Made by a program: the position numbers and the translations under genes. From positions 1-49,722 of the forward strand of contig JAJYCN010000004.1 in NCBI GenBank assembly GCA_021778335.1: a DNA stretch of 49,722 nt. Reading direction: 5' to 3'. The notes below the pieces were generated by a model. That model saw only the letters and a program-made list of their open reading frames with translations. It was not told the DNA's origin and searched no databases. This document shows positions 36,659-46,125 of the stretch, piece by piece (within the stretch, counting starts at the first letter, position 1; the number at the start of each line of letters is the position of its first letter). The stretch comes from Acidobacteriota bacterium. Its GTDB lineage: Bacteria > Acidobacteriota > Terriglobia > Bryobacterales > Bryobacteraceae.

Positions 36659-36889
36659 GTGGCTTGGCCCGATCGAATTGCCGTCGATCCCGAGATCCTG
36701 GGAGGGAAGCCCGTTATCCGCGGTACTCGCATAGCCGCCGAGCTGGTCCTGGAGCTGCTCGCCGCGGGCCAGCCGGAAAGCGAGATTCTCTCGAACTACC
36801 CGGGACTTACCAGGGAGGACATCCTCGCCTGCCTTTCCTACGCCAGCTACCTCGCGCACGAGTACAAGGCGTATCCGATTTCTGCCTGA
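36659..36889 (+). CDS. DUF433 family antitoxin (VapB-like)
   Basis: VAWPDRIAVDPEILGGKPVIRGTRIAAELVLELLAAGQPESEILSNYPGLTREDILACLSYASYLAHEYKAYPISA; GTG start inferred. Confidence 0.88.
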   Translation: MAWPDRIAVDPEILGGKPVIRGTRIAAELVLELLAAGQPESEILSNYPGLTREDILACLSYASYLAHEYKAYPISA

Positions 36890-37257
36890 ATGCGAATTCT
36901 GGCGGATGAGAATTTCCCGCGGCCGATTGTTGAGAGCTTGCGCAGACGAGGCCTCGACGTGCTCTGGGGACGGACCGATTCCGGGTCTCAAGGATCGGGC
37001 TCTCTCTTGAACGCGCCGAGGCGGATGGCCGCGTCATCTTCACCCTCGACAAGGATTTCTGGCGGATCGCCCTTCAGCGGCCGATTCCACTCAAACGCTC
37101 CGGAGTGATTCTTTTTCGCGTGCTCCCGGCGATCCCGGAGAACCTGGCGCCTCTTGTGGATTCAGCTCTTCGCGCGGAGGCCGCGTGGCACGGGCATGTC
37201 AGCATCGTGACTCGGGCCGGCATCGAGATGTTCCCGGCCGCAGGGCCACGGTCCTGA
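36890..37257 (+). pseudogene. DUF5615 PIN-like toxin partner, frameshifted
   Basis: MRILADENFPRPIVESLRRRGLDVLWGRTD (frame 1) then PGLKDRAL and ERAEADGRVIFTLDKDFWRIALQRPIPLKRSGVILFRVLPAIPENLAPLVDSALRAEAAWHGHVSIVTRAGIEMFPAAGPRS* in other frames; shifts between about 36977 and 37012. Confidence 0.85.
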
Positions 37258-37272
37258 CGTCTCGGGGCTGCC

Positions 37273-38283
37273 CTACGGCGCGGGGCGAAGCAGACCCACT
37301 CCGATGCGTCCGTGGATGCGCTCGTCCGGGCGGGCGACATCACCCCCGCCGAACCAGACGCGGACACCGGCGGACGCCGGTTCGACGGTTGGGTCGCAGA
37401 CGACCATCGAGTCCCAGGGTTGGGCGCCGGAGATGACGAGAGGGAGTTTGGTCCAGTGGACGCCGTCGCGGCTGCGGGCCAGCCCGATGCGGCGATGCTC
37501 GGCGCGGTCGCGGCCGGTGTAGAGCATCCAGTAGTAGCCGTGCGAAGCCCACACCGCCGGCTCGCCGAGGCCGTTTTCGTCGAACTCGCCGAAGCCGCCA
37601 GGATCGAGGACGGGGTTCGAGAGGAGCTTGGTCCAGGCGACCCCGTCGGAGGATTCGGCCACGCCCAGGCGCTGCCGCCGCGCGCGGTCAAGCCCCGTGT
37701 AGAAGAGATAGAATCGGCCGCCGGCAAGGATCACATAAGGATCTGATACGCCGCGCTCGTCCCAACTCATGTACGGCCCGGTGGTAAGCACGGGTTTGGC
37801 GTGCTTGGTGAACGTCGCGCCGTCAGAGGACTCGGCGAGGCCGATCTGCGGTGGTGGCCCATCCTGGCCGCCGTGTCCGCCGGCCTGATAGTAATAGCGG
37901 ATGCGCCCGCCGGCGGCGATGGCCGAACCGTTGGCCGCGATGTAGCCGCTCTCCCAGCCGGAGCCATCGGGCGAGAGCACCCTGCCGCGCTTGGTCCAAT
38001 GAACGCCGTCGGGCGACCCGGCGGCGCCGGTGTGCCAGGCGCGGCCGTCGAAGCCGGAGTACAAGTTCAGGTAGCCGCCCTTCCATCGGATGACCGAAGG
38101 ATTCAGCACATCGCTTGAATCCCACGTGCCCGCCGGACCGGGCTCCAGCACCGGCGCGGCTTCGGGAACCCACTGCCAATTCATTTCGGAGGGAGTGCCC
38201 GCGGGCGCCGGCAGGGTGAAGCCGGCGTATCGGCCGCAGCCGCAAAGGAACGCGGCGGCCAGCAATACGAGGCCGCGTCTCAA
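37273..38283 (-). CDS. Lipoprotein with five-bladed beta-propeller glycosidase-like fold (GH43/GH32/GH130-like)
   Basis: Lipobox LAAAFLCGCGRY; repeated SSDGVAWTKLLSNPVLDPGGFGEFDENGLGEPAVWASHGYYWMLYTGRDRAEHRRIGLARSRDGVHWTKL. Confidence 0.72.
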   Translation of the reverse strand: MRRGLVLLAAAFLCGCGRYAGFTLPAPAGTPSEMNWQWVPEAAPVLEPGPAGTWDSSDVLNPSVIRWKGGYLNLYSGFDGRAWHTGAAGSPDGVHWTKRGRVLSPDGSGWESGYIAANGSAIAAGGRIRYYYQAGGHGGQDGPPPQIGLAESSDGATFTKHAKPVLTTGPYMSWDERGVSDPYVILAGGRFYLFYTGLDRARRQRLGVAESSDGVAWTKLLSNPVLDPGGFGEFDENGLGEPAVWASHGYYWMLYTGRDRAEHRRIGLARSRDGVHWTKLPLVISGAQPWDSMVVCDPTVEPASAGVRVWFGGGDVARPDERIHGRIGVGLLRPAP

Positions 38284-40157
38284 GGCTCGATGTAGATCCG
38301 GACCGCGTTGCTCTGCTGTCCGCCCGCTTCCAGATACAGTTGCGCCGGTCCGTAGTTGACGATGCGGGGCATCTCGATCTCGACTAAGTAGAAGCCGACA
38401 TAGCCGGGGGCGAGTTCCGCGTTGGTCACCGTCACCGGCTGCCCGTCAAGATAAGCATGGACCTCGGCCGCTACCTTCGGCGGGTCCTGCACCGGCGCGG
38501 CAAGCCCGGTCGGCCAGTCCGGCTTCACGCGTCCCAGCCCCGTGGCGAGAATCTGGACATGCGTGCCGGAGTGCGCCGGGCGCATCGCGTCGAGGAAGAC
38601 CCCGCTGTCGGCATCGAGCAGCATCGGCGTGCCGTCGGGATCGATAAAGATCGCCGGCGAGACGGTTTTCAGCGCGATGTTGCGCGCGATCGCGCCATTC
38701 GGTGCGCTCATGTTCAGCGCGAAGCTTTCGCCGGAGGCATTGAACGGCACCTGAATCTGCGTATCGGCGCCGGAGTTGTTCAGCACCGGCGCGGGTCCGT
38801 TCGGAGTTTGCGCGCTCTGGGCGCGCGCGCCAAGGAGGCTCAGCAGCGAGCCGGGAGCGGCGGGGCGTCCGGTTTCGTCCGCCGCGTTCACCAGCTTCGG
38901 ATCGAGAAAACGATGGGGAGCGAGCGTCGCGTAAACACCGTATCCGGCCACGGCAACCCACAAACGATTGTGATTGTCCCCCAGGCGCACATCCTCGGCG
39001 GCGGCGTCGGGCAGGCCGTCGAGCCGCGTCCAGGGGGTTGCCGGACCCGCACCATTCAGGTCCGCCGTCGTGTAGTAGACTCCCGCCGCGGTCGCCGCAT
39101 AGACGACGCCGGTCGGCAGGTCGGCCGCCACACCGTTGGCAGGCGCATCGGGCAGGTTGGACGTCAGGTCGTCCCAGAACAGGCCCGCGTTCGTCGTGCG
39201 GCGAATGTGCACGGCGCGGCCGCCGGAGGGCGTAGCGCCGATGGACGCCAGAGCCACGCGCGGGTTCGATGCGTCGGTGAAAATCGCGGCAACCGGGCCC
39301 TCGGCGTTGGCTGAGCCGAAACTGCGCCACGTCCGGCCTTGATCGGAACTCGCCCACAGCCGCCCGTCCGAGCTTCCGGCGTAGGTATAGTCGCCTTGGG
39401 TAGAAACCGCGGTGATCGTCGCGCCGAGCGTGTGCGAAAGGTTCGCGCGCAGCGCCACGTCGGCTGCGAGCAGCGCATTCGATGCCACGGGCTGCCAAGC
39501 GGTTTTCTCGCCGGGCGCCCACTCGATCGCCGGCTTGCCCGGCCCGCCCCAGGCGATCAGCCCGCTCGCGCCCGATGGGGTCTGCAGCAACTTCTGCACA
39601 GTCAGATTCGGCAGGAAATCGTTCAGCCCCGCCCAGGACGCTCCGGCGTCCATCGAACGCCAGACGCCGTACTCGTTCGCCGCCACGACCTCATCGGGGT
39701 TCACCGGCGAGACGGCGACGTCGTTCACGGCGCCACCTAATAAAGACGCGCCGCGGCCGGCCGTCAGGTTCGACCAAGTTAGCCCTCCGTCGTCGGAGCG
39801 GTAAACCTGCGCTGCGAAGGCATAGTACCGGCCGTCTGAGGCGGGCTGCATCCGGACTTGCGCCCCGGATTCGGGCCTGGCCGGAACAGGCGCTTGGGCG
39901 GCGGGTGGAGGCTGCACGCCCGGCGCTTGCTTCCATTGCTCGAAGTCGTTGGTTTCAAAAGTGGTTCCCGACGCGGTACGGGCGAAGAGCGTGCTGCCGT
40001 CCGCCGAGTACCAGACGCGGTCCACCGCTCCCGTGGCAAGCGATGGCAGGCCACGGTCGACGGCTGAATTGCCGATATGTCTCCATTCGGGGGGTGCCGG
40101 GGCCGCCAGAGCGGCGCCGAGACCCAGCCAAACAAAAAATGTGGCGTTTCGACACAT
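38280..40157 (-). CDS. Secreted BNR/sialidase-type beta-propeller with TIGR03437-type C-terminal domain
   Basis: YRSDDGGLTWSNLTAG, WRSMDAGASWAGLND, WASSDQGRTWRSFGSAN; C-term LVNAADETGRPAAPGSLLSLLGA...FNASGESFALNMSAPNGAIARNIALKTVSPAIFIDPDGTPMLLDADSGVFLDAMRPAHSGTHVQILATGLGRVKP. Confidence 0.82.
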   Translation of the reverse strand: MCRNATFFVWLGLGAALAAPAPPEWRHIGNSAVDRGLPSLATGAVDRVWYSADGSTLFARTASGTTFETNDFEQWKQAPGVQPPPAAQAPVPARPESGAQVRMQPASDGRYYAFAAQVYRSDDGGLTWSNLTAGRGASLLGGAVNDVAVSPVNPDEVVAANEYGVWRSMDAGASWAGLNDFLPNLTVQKLLQTPSGASGLIAWGGPGKPAIEWAPGEKTAWQPVASNALLAADVALRANLSHTLGATITAVSTQGDYTYAGSSDGRLWASSDQGRTWRSFGSANAEGPVAAIFTDASNPRVALASIGATPSGGRAVHIRRTTNAGLFWDDLTSNLPDAPANGVAADLPTGVVYAATAAGVYYTTADLNGAGPATPWTRLDGLPDAAAEDVRLGDNHNRLWVAVAGYGVYATLAPHRFLDPKLVNAADETGRPAAPGSLLSLLGARAQSAQTPNGPAPVLNNSGADTQIQVPFNASGESFALNMSAPNGAIARNIALKTVSPAIFIDPDGTPMLLDADSGVFLDAMRPAHSGTHVQILATGLGRVKPDWPTGLAAPVQDPPKVAAEVHAYLDGQPVTVTNAELAPGYVGFYLVEIEMPRIVNYGPAQLYLEAGGQQSNAVRIYIEP

Positions 40158-40291
40158 CGCCAGAGTTTATTGTACCCTTGTAACCACTACCTGCTCAGGA
40201 GCGAACGCGTTGAAAAGTCTCAATCTACTCCTTAGTGACTCAATCGGTTGCATTGTTGCTGTGCAATTCTGAGGTAGACTGGGGATTCTGG

Positions 40292-41086
40292 ATGAGAGGG
40301 CGCACGTTTTTCCGGCTAGCGGCGCTGGGTCTTGCCCTAGGGGCGTGGCCCGTGGCCGTGGTGTGCCAGAACCTGACGCCTTCTGACTCACCCGCCAACG
40401 GGGATTATTCCGCAAAGGTGATCTCGTTGCGGGGAGATGTCAGCGTCCTGCGCGACTCGCAGCGCTGGGCGTTGAGCCAGGGCGACACGATCCAGATGCA
40501 ACAAGTGGTCGTCAGCGGCGCCGACGGCCACGCCATGTTTCAGGTTTCCGACGGCAGCACGTTCGAGGTGTTCCCGTACTCGACGGTTGTGTTCCGGAAC
40601 AACCCGCCGTCCTGGCGCGAGTTGATCGACATCATCGCCGGTAAAATTAAGGTCCATATCGAGCACTGGGGCGGGCTGCCGAATCCGCAGCGCGTCCGCA
40701 CGCCCACCGCGGTGATCTCGGTGCGCGGCACCGTATTCGACGTCGTCGTAGATGAGGACGATGCGACCACCGATGTTGCTGTCGAAGAGGGCACCGTTGT
40801 TGTGCGGCATCTGCTTGTGCCGGGCAACGAGAAGACGCTGCACTCCGGCGAGTCGCTGCGCATTTACCGCAATCTGCCGATCGCGCGCTCGCGCATCGAC
40901 AAGGGCGCGGTCTTCGAGCGGCTGGTGCGTGGGCTGAACGACGCGATGACGATGGTGATGATGAATCCCACCACCGGGCGCGGAGGGCTGGGCACTCCGG
41001 TTCCCGGCGCCGGCAGCGGCAACACCAAGGGTGGAACCGTGGGTCCGCCTCCTCCTCCTCCCCCGCCGCCCCCGCCGTTGCCTTAG
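40292..41086 (+). CDS. FecR domain-containing secreted protein with C-terminal polyproline tail
   Basis: VISLRGDVSVLRDSQRWALSQGDTIQMQQVVVSGADGHAMFQVSDGSTFEVFPYSTVVFRNNP...VRTPTAVISVRGTVFDVVVDEDDATTDVAVEEGTVVVRH; ends VGPPPPPPPPPPPLP. Confidence 0.87.
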   Translation: MRGRTFFRLAALGLALGAWPVAVVCQNLTPSDSPANGDYSAKVISLRGDVSVLRDSQRWALSQGDTIQMQQVVVSGADGHAMFQVSDGSTFEVFPYSTVVFRNNPPSWRELIDIIAGKIKVHIEHWGGLPNPQRVRTPTAVISVRGTVFDVVVDEDDATTDVAVEEGTVVVRHLLVPGNEKTLHSGESLRIYRNLPIARSRIDKGAVFERLVRGLNDAMTMVMMNPTTGRGGLGTPVPGAGSGNTKGGTVGPPPPPPPPPPPLP

Positions 41087-42612
41087 CGCGCGCGGACCAC
41101 GTCGAGCGGAAGCTGGTAGACCTCCCGGAACACGTCGGAAAGCCGCCCCGCGGCCCAGAGCTCGAGGTCTGAGGCGGAGGCCGAGTCGAGTTCGAGCCGC
41201 ACGCTTCCGTTCTTCAACTCGATGCGCATCCCGCGCAGGCGCTGCTCGTGGCTGCGGTCCAGGCTGTCGGCCAGCCGGAGCATCGGCGTCAGCAGTAAAA
41301 TGGCCCGGCGGATTTCCGGGTTGAACATCTCGAACGAGGGATGGCGAAGCGCCGGCATCGACTTGCGGTGGAAGCGGCAGAGCGCCGCGACGACGTTCCG
41401 TTCGAGCGACGTGAAGCCGGGCAGGTCGGAGTTGGCGACCAGGTAATGCGAGTGTTTGTGATGGCCGGTGTCGCTGACGAAGTGCCCGACGTCGTGCAGG
41501 TAGGCCGAGGCTTCGAGTAACTTGCCGAATCCCGGCGGCAGTTGGTGGAGCGGGCGGAGATCCTCAAAAAGCTGGCGGGCCAGGCGTGCCACCTGCCGGA
41601 CATGCTCGACGGCGACGCCGTAGCGGCGCGCCATCGCCTCGACGGTTTTTCGCTGGTCGCGGCTGAGTTGGGCGAGCTCGCTGCCGACGCCGCGCGCGGC
41701 CAGATCCGCGACAATGCCTTCCCGCACACCGGCGGCGCAGTACCACAGCGAAGGCTGGCCGAAGCTTTCGAGCGCGCGAAGAAAGACCGCGGCGCCAGCG
41801 ACCACGATCTCGGCGCGGCGCGGACCGATGCCGAGCATATGCCGGCGCGCGGCGAGGTCCCGCGCGGCAAGCTCCCGGTACAGGCGGCGGACACGCGGCG
41901 TGGCGGCGCGCAGGCGGTCGGCTTCCTCGCGGCGCGCGCGAGGCACCCGGTTCACCGCGCAGACGATGGCGGCGGCGGTGGCCGAGGTGGCGATGAAACG
42001 GTCGAACCGGCCGCGCCCGATCCGATCGAGCGGCGCGGCGAGTTTCTCGTCGATGAACTCGGTCATCTGATGCAGTTCGAGCGGGTCCGGCGGATCGGAC
42101 TTGAGAAACACCTCGCTCAGCCGCACCGCGCCGAGCGGCTTCGAGAAGGCTTCACTCATCACGCCGTTGGCGCCCGCGATGATCTCCGCGCTGCCGCCGC
42201 CGACATCCACGATCAGCACCCGTTTGCTCGAATGGGGCCAACGGCTCTCGACGCCGAGATGGATTAGCCGGGCCTCCTCCTGGCCGGAGATGATTTCGAC
42301 CTGGGTGCCTAGGGCTTCCGAGGCGCGGTCTAGAAACTCCCGCTGATTGCTGGCGTCGCGCACGGCGCTGGTGGCCACGGCGCGGACTGCCAGCACGTCG
42401 GCTCCCGTGTAGATGCGCGCCATGCGGCGCAGCGTTTCGACGCCCGCGTCCATGGAGACGCGGTCAATGCGGCCGCCGCGATAGACGCCCGCGCCGAGGC
42501 GGATCACCTGGCGGTCCGTCGCGAGCGGCTTGATGCGGCCTTCGGAATCCACCTCTGCCGCCAGCATGCGCACGGAGTTGCTCCCGATGTCGACTGCGGC
42601 GTAACGGCGCAT
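41083..42612 (-). CDS. Ppx/GppA-type exopolyphosphatase/guanosine pentaphosphatase with C-terminal HD-like domain
   Basis: MRRYAAVDIGSNSVRMLAAEVDSEGRIKPLATDRQVIRLG...LIVDVGGGSAEIIAGANGV...; C-terminal LEASAYLHDVGHFVSDTGHHKHSHYLVANSDLPGFTSLERNVVAALCRFHRKSMP. Confidence 0.92.
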   Translation of the reverse strand: MRRYAAVDIGSNSVRMLAAEVDSEGRIKPLATDRQVIRLGAGVYRGGRIDRVSMDAGVETLRRMARIYTGADVLAVRAVATSAVRDASNQREFLDRASEALGTQVEIISGQEEARLIHLGVESRWPHSSKRVLIVDVGGGSAEIIAGANGVMSEAFSKPLGAVRLSEVFLKSDPPDPLELHQMTEFIDEKLAAPLDRIGRGRFDRFIATSATAAAIVCAVNRVPRARREEADRLRAATPRVRRLYRELAARDLAARRHMLGIGPRRAEIVVAGAAVFLRALESFGQPSLWYCAAGVREGIVADLAARGVGSELAQLSRDQRKTVEAMARRYGVAVEHVRQVARLARQLFEDLRPLHQLPPGFGKLLEASAYLHDVGHFVSDTGHHKHSHYLVANSDLPGFTSLERNVVAALCRFHRKSMPALRHPSFEMFNPEIRRAILLLTPMLRLADSLDRSHEQRLRGMRIELKNGSVRLELDSASASDLELWAAGRLSDVFREVYQLPLDVVRAR

Positions 42613-42654
42613 ATTCTTATCATCCTCATCGTAAGCTGAGCGGGGCCTCGCCGC

Positions 42655-43068
42655 ATGTCATCCTGGAAAACGGACCGGAAGGACGCGATGACGAAATCGA
42701 ACCAAAACACGACTCTACTCGCAGGCCGCCTGGCGCGGCTGTTTGTCTTGCTGGTTGGCTGCGCGGCGATGCTTTCCGCGCACGCGGTGTTGAAAGAATC
42801 GACGCCGACGGCGAACGCGGTGGTGAGCGGTCCCGACGTGCCGGTGCATCTGCGGTTCAACTCGCGCGTCGATGGAAAAAGGTCGCGGTTGTTCTTGATC
42901 GACGGCGCCAATGCCGAGCACGCTCTGCCGGCGCCGGCGCAGCCTTCCCCCGCTGAGCTTTCGAGCGTTGCAAAGGGCTTGCAGCCGGGCGCGTACAAGA
43001 TTCGCTGGCAGGTACTGGCCAGCGACGGCCACATTACGAGCGGCGAGATTCCGTTTCGCGTGAAGTAA
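42655..43068 (+). CDS. CopC domain protein (copper resistance, periplasmic)
   Basis: LSAHAVLKESTPTANAVVSGPDVPVHLRFNSRVDGKRSRLFLIDG...SVAKGLQPGAYKIRWQVLASDGHITSGEIPFRVK. The start may be ATG 42688. Confidence 0.88.
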   Translation: MSSWKTDRKDAMTKSNQNTTLLAGRLARLFVLLVGCAAMLSAHAVLKESTPTANAVVSGPDVPVHLRFNSRVDGKRSRLFLIDGANAEHALPAPAQPSPAELSSVAKGLQPGAYKIRWQVLASDGHITSGEIPFRVK

Positions 43069-43074
43069 CGCGGC

Positions 43075-44631
43075 GTGCGCTTTCTCGACCTTTACTCGTT
43101 GCTCGCGGTTCTGCTGCGCGGGCTGGTGCTGGCGCTGGAAACGCTCGCCATCGGCGGCGTGTCGTTCCAGTTGCTGACGCGCGGAAGCGGCGCGGCCGGA
43201 AGTGTGCGCGATGCGTGCCGGCGGCTGGCGTGGTGGAGCGCGGCGGCGCTCGTTGTCGCCGAGGCGGCGACGGTTGCCTGCAACGCGGCGATGCTTGTTG
43301 TCAGCGCGGGCCTGACGATGAGCGAGATCGCGGGCGCGCCGTTTGTGTTGTTCGACGGCGGGGCGTGCGTGGCGGCGCTGGTGCTGGCGTTTGTTTTGCG
43401 CGGCCGCGCGCGGCGGGGTTGGGCCGAGGCGCTTTCGGCGGTGCTGCTGGCTGCTTCGGTGGCATCGAGCCACGCGGCGGCGCGGCTGGAGGACCGCGTG
43501 CCGCTGATGGCGCTTACCGCGGTCCATCAGCTTGCGGCGGCGCTCTGGATCGGCGGGCTGCCGTATTTGTGGATCGCCTCGCGGGGCGAAACAAGCGCTT
43601 CGGCCGCACAGACCATCACGCGGCGATTTTCGCGATTGGCGATGGTTTGCGTGGCGGCGCTGTTCGGGGCTGGGCTTGCGCTGACGTTTGTCTACAGCGG
43701 ATCGTGGGCGGGATTTTACGGAACGAGCTACGGCGCGATGATCGCCGCGAAGGCCGTGCTGCTCGGGTTGCTGCTGGTGCTGGGCGCGCGGAATTTCCGC
43801 ATCGCGCACGGCGCCGGTTCGGGGGCCGAGGGACAGCGGCGTTTGCGGTGGTTTGCCGAAGCCGAGATCGGCATCGGAATTACGGCGATTCTGGCCGCGG
43901 CGTCGTTAACCTCCCAGCCTCCGGCCGCGGATGTGCCGGAGCAGTGGGTACCGGCGGGAGCGATCGCCGCGCGGATGGCGCCGAAGCGGCCGCTGCTGGC
44001 GACGCCGCCGATTCCGACTACGATACCGCCCGCGGATCCGCTGGCTTTCGTGCCGCGGTCCATGGAAGATATTCTCTGGAGTGAATATAACCATCACTGG
44101 GCCGGATTGATTGTGCTCGGGGCCGGACTGCTGGCGATGATCGCGCGGACGCGCCGGGGGCGCTGGGCGCGGAACTGGCCGCTGTTGTTTCTCGGGCTGG
44201 CGGCGTTCATCCTGGTTCGGGCCGATGCCGACACCTGGCCGCTGGGGCCGCGCGGGTTCTGGGAGAGCATGGAAACCGCCGAGATCGCGCAGCACCGCTT
44301 TTTTGTCGTGCTGGTGGCGGCGTTCGGTTTGTTTGAGTGGGCGGTTCGGGTGGAGCGGCTACGCGCGCGGTGGGCGGCGATGGTGTTTCCGCTGGTTTGT
44401 GGGGTTGGCGGCGCGCTGTTGCTGACGCATTCGCACTCTTTCAACGACGTGACCGCCGAGTTTTTGGCGGAGTTAAGTCATCTTCCCCTGGCGGTTCTGG
44501 CGGTAGCGGCAGGTTGGTCGCGATGGCTGGAAATCAGGCTGCCGAAGGAGGAAGGGAAGCTGGCCGGAAGGGTCTGGCCGGTGTGTTTCGCGCTGATCGG
44601 GCTGGTGTTGCTCAACTATCGGGAGCGGTGA
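43075..44631 (+). CDS. CopD family copper transport membrane protein (GTG start)
   Basis: Polytopic; VHQLAAALWIGGLPYLWIASRGE, RRFSRLAMVCVAALFGAGLALTFVYSGSWAGFYGTSYGAMIAAKAVLLGLLLVLGARNF; directly downstream of CopC. Confidence 0.87.
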   Translation: MRFLDLYSLLAVLLRGLVLALETLAIGGVSFQLLTRGSGAAGSVRDACRRLAWWSAAALVVAEAATVACNAAMLVVSAGLTMSEIAGAPFVLFDGGACVAALVLAFVLRGRARRGWAEALSAVLLAASVASSHAAARLEDRVPLMALTAVHQLAAALWIGGLPYLWIASRGETSASAAQTITRRFSRLAMVCVAALFGAGLALTFVYSGSWAGFYGTSYGAMIAAKAVLLGLLLVLGARNFRIAHGAGSGAEGQRRLRWFAEAEIGIGITAILAAASLTSQPPAADVPEQWVPAGAIAARMAPKRPLLATPPIPTTIPPADPLAFVPRSMEDILWSEYNHHWAGLIVLGAGLLAMIARTRRGRWARNWPLLFLGLAAFILVRADADTWPLGPRGFWESMETAEIAQHRFFVVLVAAFGLFEWAVRVERLRARWAAMVFPLVCGVGGALLLTHSHSFNDVTAEFLAELSHLPLAVLAVAAGWSRWLEIRLPKEEGKLAGRVWPVCFALIGLVLLNYRER

Positions 44632-44708
44632 GTACAGGGGAGGGCGGGAAGCAGCGTAAGGTGTAAACGACTTTTATTTTCAGTAGATTGAGGAGGTGGC
44701 TTGGCAGC

Positions 44709-44737
44709 CACGGCGCCGGAAACAACCCGGCTCCGTG
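44709..44737 (-). terminator. Hairpin just downstream of the RRM protein gene
   Basis: CACGGCGCCGG-AAACAAC-CCGGCTCCGTG, 11-bp stem with one mismatch; no clear poly-U tract. Confidence 0.4.
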
Positions 44738-44741
44738 ACTG

Positions 44742-45164
44742 TCAGAGGGCTTTGGCGAGTTCTTCGGCGAAGGCGCTCTGCGGGCCCTGGTTGGCGCCTC
44801 CGGGACGCTTGTGCTTGCGGCCGCCCCGTTCGCGGCGGACCTGGCCCATGGGCGAAGAGGCACCTGGAGCACCCGCGGGTCGCGGACCGATGGGGCCAGC
44901 GCCAGCTTTGGACTTCGGGGGCTGCGCGGGATTCGCGCGAAGAAGGCGGTCTTCGAGCGGCGCGCGATCGAAACGGCGGATGATGGAATTCATCTCTTCC
45001 GAGTTCGGCGCGTCGATGAAGGCGAAGCCCTTGGACTCTTGTGTTTCGGGGTTGCGGATGACTTTGATTGAATCGGCGACGAGGTTTTCCGCGGACAACC
45101 ACGACTTGATATCGTCGGCGGTCACCCAGACGGGGAGGTTTCCGAGGAATACGGTGAAACTCAT
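44742..45164 (-). CDS. RNA-binding protein with RRM (RNP-1) domain
   Basis: MSFTVFLGNLPVWVTADDIKSWLSAENLVADSIKVIRNPETQESKGFAFIDAPNSEEMNSIIRRFD; basic Gly/Pro-rich tail. Confidence 0.9.
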   Translation of the reverse strand: MSFTVFLGNLPVWVTADDIKSWLSAENLVADSIKVIRNPETQESKGFAFIDAPNSEEMNSIIRRFDRAPLEDRLLRANPAQPPKSKAGAGPIGPRPAGAPGASSPMGQVRRERGGRKHKRPGGANQGPQSAFAEELAKAL

Positions 45165-45371
45165 TCTCTGGTGATGTTAGCTCCGTAGAGGATTTGCGGG
45201 ACTGACTTGCTGGATGGGGTCCATCAAGGCTGCTATGAGAATATCATACAGCACTTCGCTGGGCAAACGATTTTCGGTTCTAAGTGATTGACTCACGGGC
45301 AGAAAAAAATTTGTGAACGGTTTTCCGCGCGAGAGCGAGATAAACTGGCTGTGGGGTTCCCGCGCAACGCG

Positions 45372-46115
45372 ATGATGGCGAGATGGCTTAGAACGGCTGG
45401 TGTTTTCGCGCTGTGCGTTGCCGCGTACGCGCAGGGAGTGCGTCTGATTTACAGCGCGGTTTCCGAACCAGGGCGGGAGAGGCGCTGGCCGGGCCGGATT
45501 CATGCGTCGAATGCCGACGAAGAGGTGCTCAACCGGCAGGCACTGCCCGCGGCGCGGCAGGCCTGGCGCGGGAAAGAGCCCGACTGCGACGAAGCGTTCC
45601 GCATTGTGGGCGCGGCGCAGGGTTCGTTCACCCGGCCGAAAGCGGTGCAGGACGCGGTTCTTTATACGTACTGCGTGACGGGACACAATTTTGCGCGCAA
45701 TGGCCTGGCGATCGTTGAAAACGGTGAACTGGCGGCGCATGTTGTTTACGCCGGGGCGTGGGATCACGACCTGTTTCCGGTGAAGGACCTCGACGGAAGC
45801 GGATTGACGGCGATGCTTACGGTGACCGGCGGCGCGAACATGGGTCAGGTGTGGGAGACCGTATCCATTGTGGAGCTCGACGGGGACGACGTGAAGAAAT
45901 TCGGCCGGACGCGCACGGTGGAGGATGCCTGTGAGGCGTCACCGGCCGGGCCGAGGCAAGCCTACCGGCTGTTTGCGAAGCCCGGCAGCGGGCCGCTGTT
46001 CTTCCTGGAGGCATTTCAGAAGCCGTGTGCGGGGGGGAAGCGGTGGGCGAAGACGAGGGCGATTAAGCAGGTCACGCTCGAGGAAGACGAGGTCGACTAC
46101 GTTCGGCTGAAGTAG
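45372..46115 (+). CDS. Secreted protein of unknown function
   Basis: Signal peptide MMARWLRTAGVFALCVAAYAQ; full-length ORF with no recognised domain. Confidence 0.65.
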   Translation: MMARWLRTAGVFALCVAAYAQGVRLIYSAVSEPGRERRWPGRIHASNADEEVLNRQALPAARQAWRGKEPDCDEAFRIVGAAQGSFTRPKAVQDAVLYTYCVTGHNFARNGLAIVENGELAAHVVYAGAWDHDLFPVKDLDGSGLTAMLTVTGGANMGQVWETVSIVELDGDDVKKFGRTRTVEDACEASPAGPRQAYRLFAKPGSGPLFFLEAFQKPCAGGKRWAKTRAIKQVTLEEDEVDYVRLK

Positions 46116-46125
46116 TCTCGCGGGA

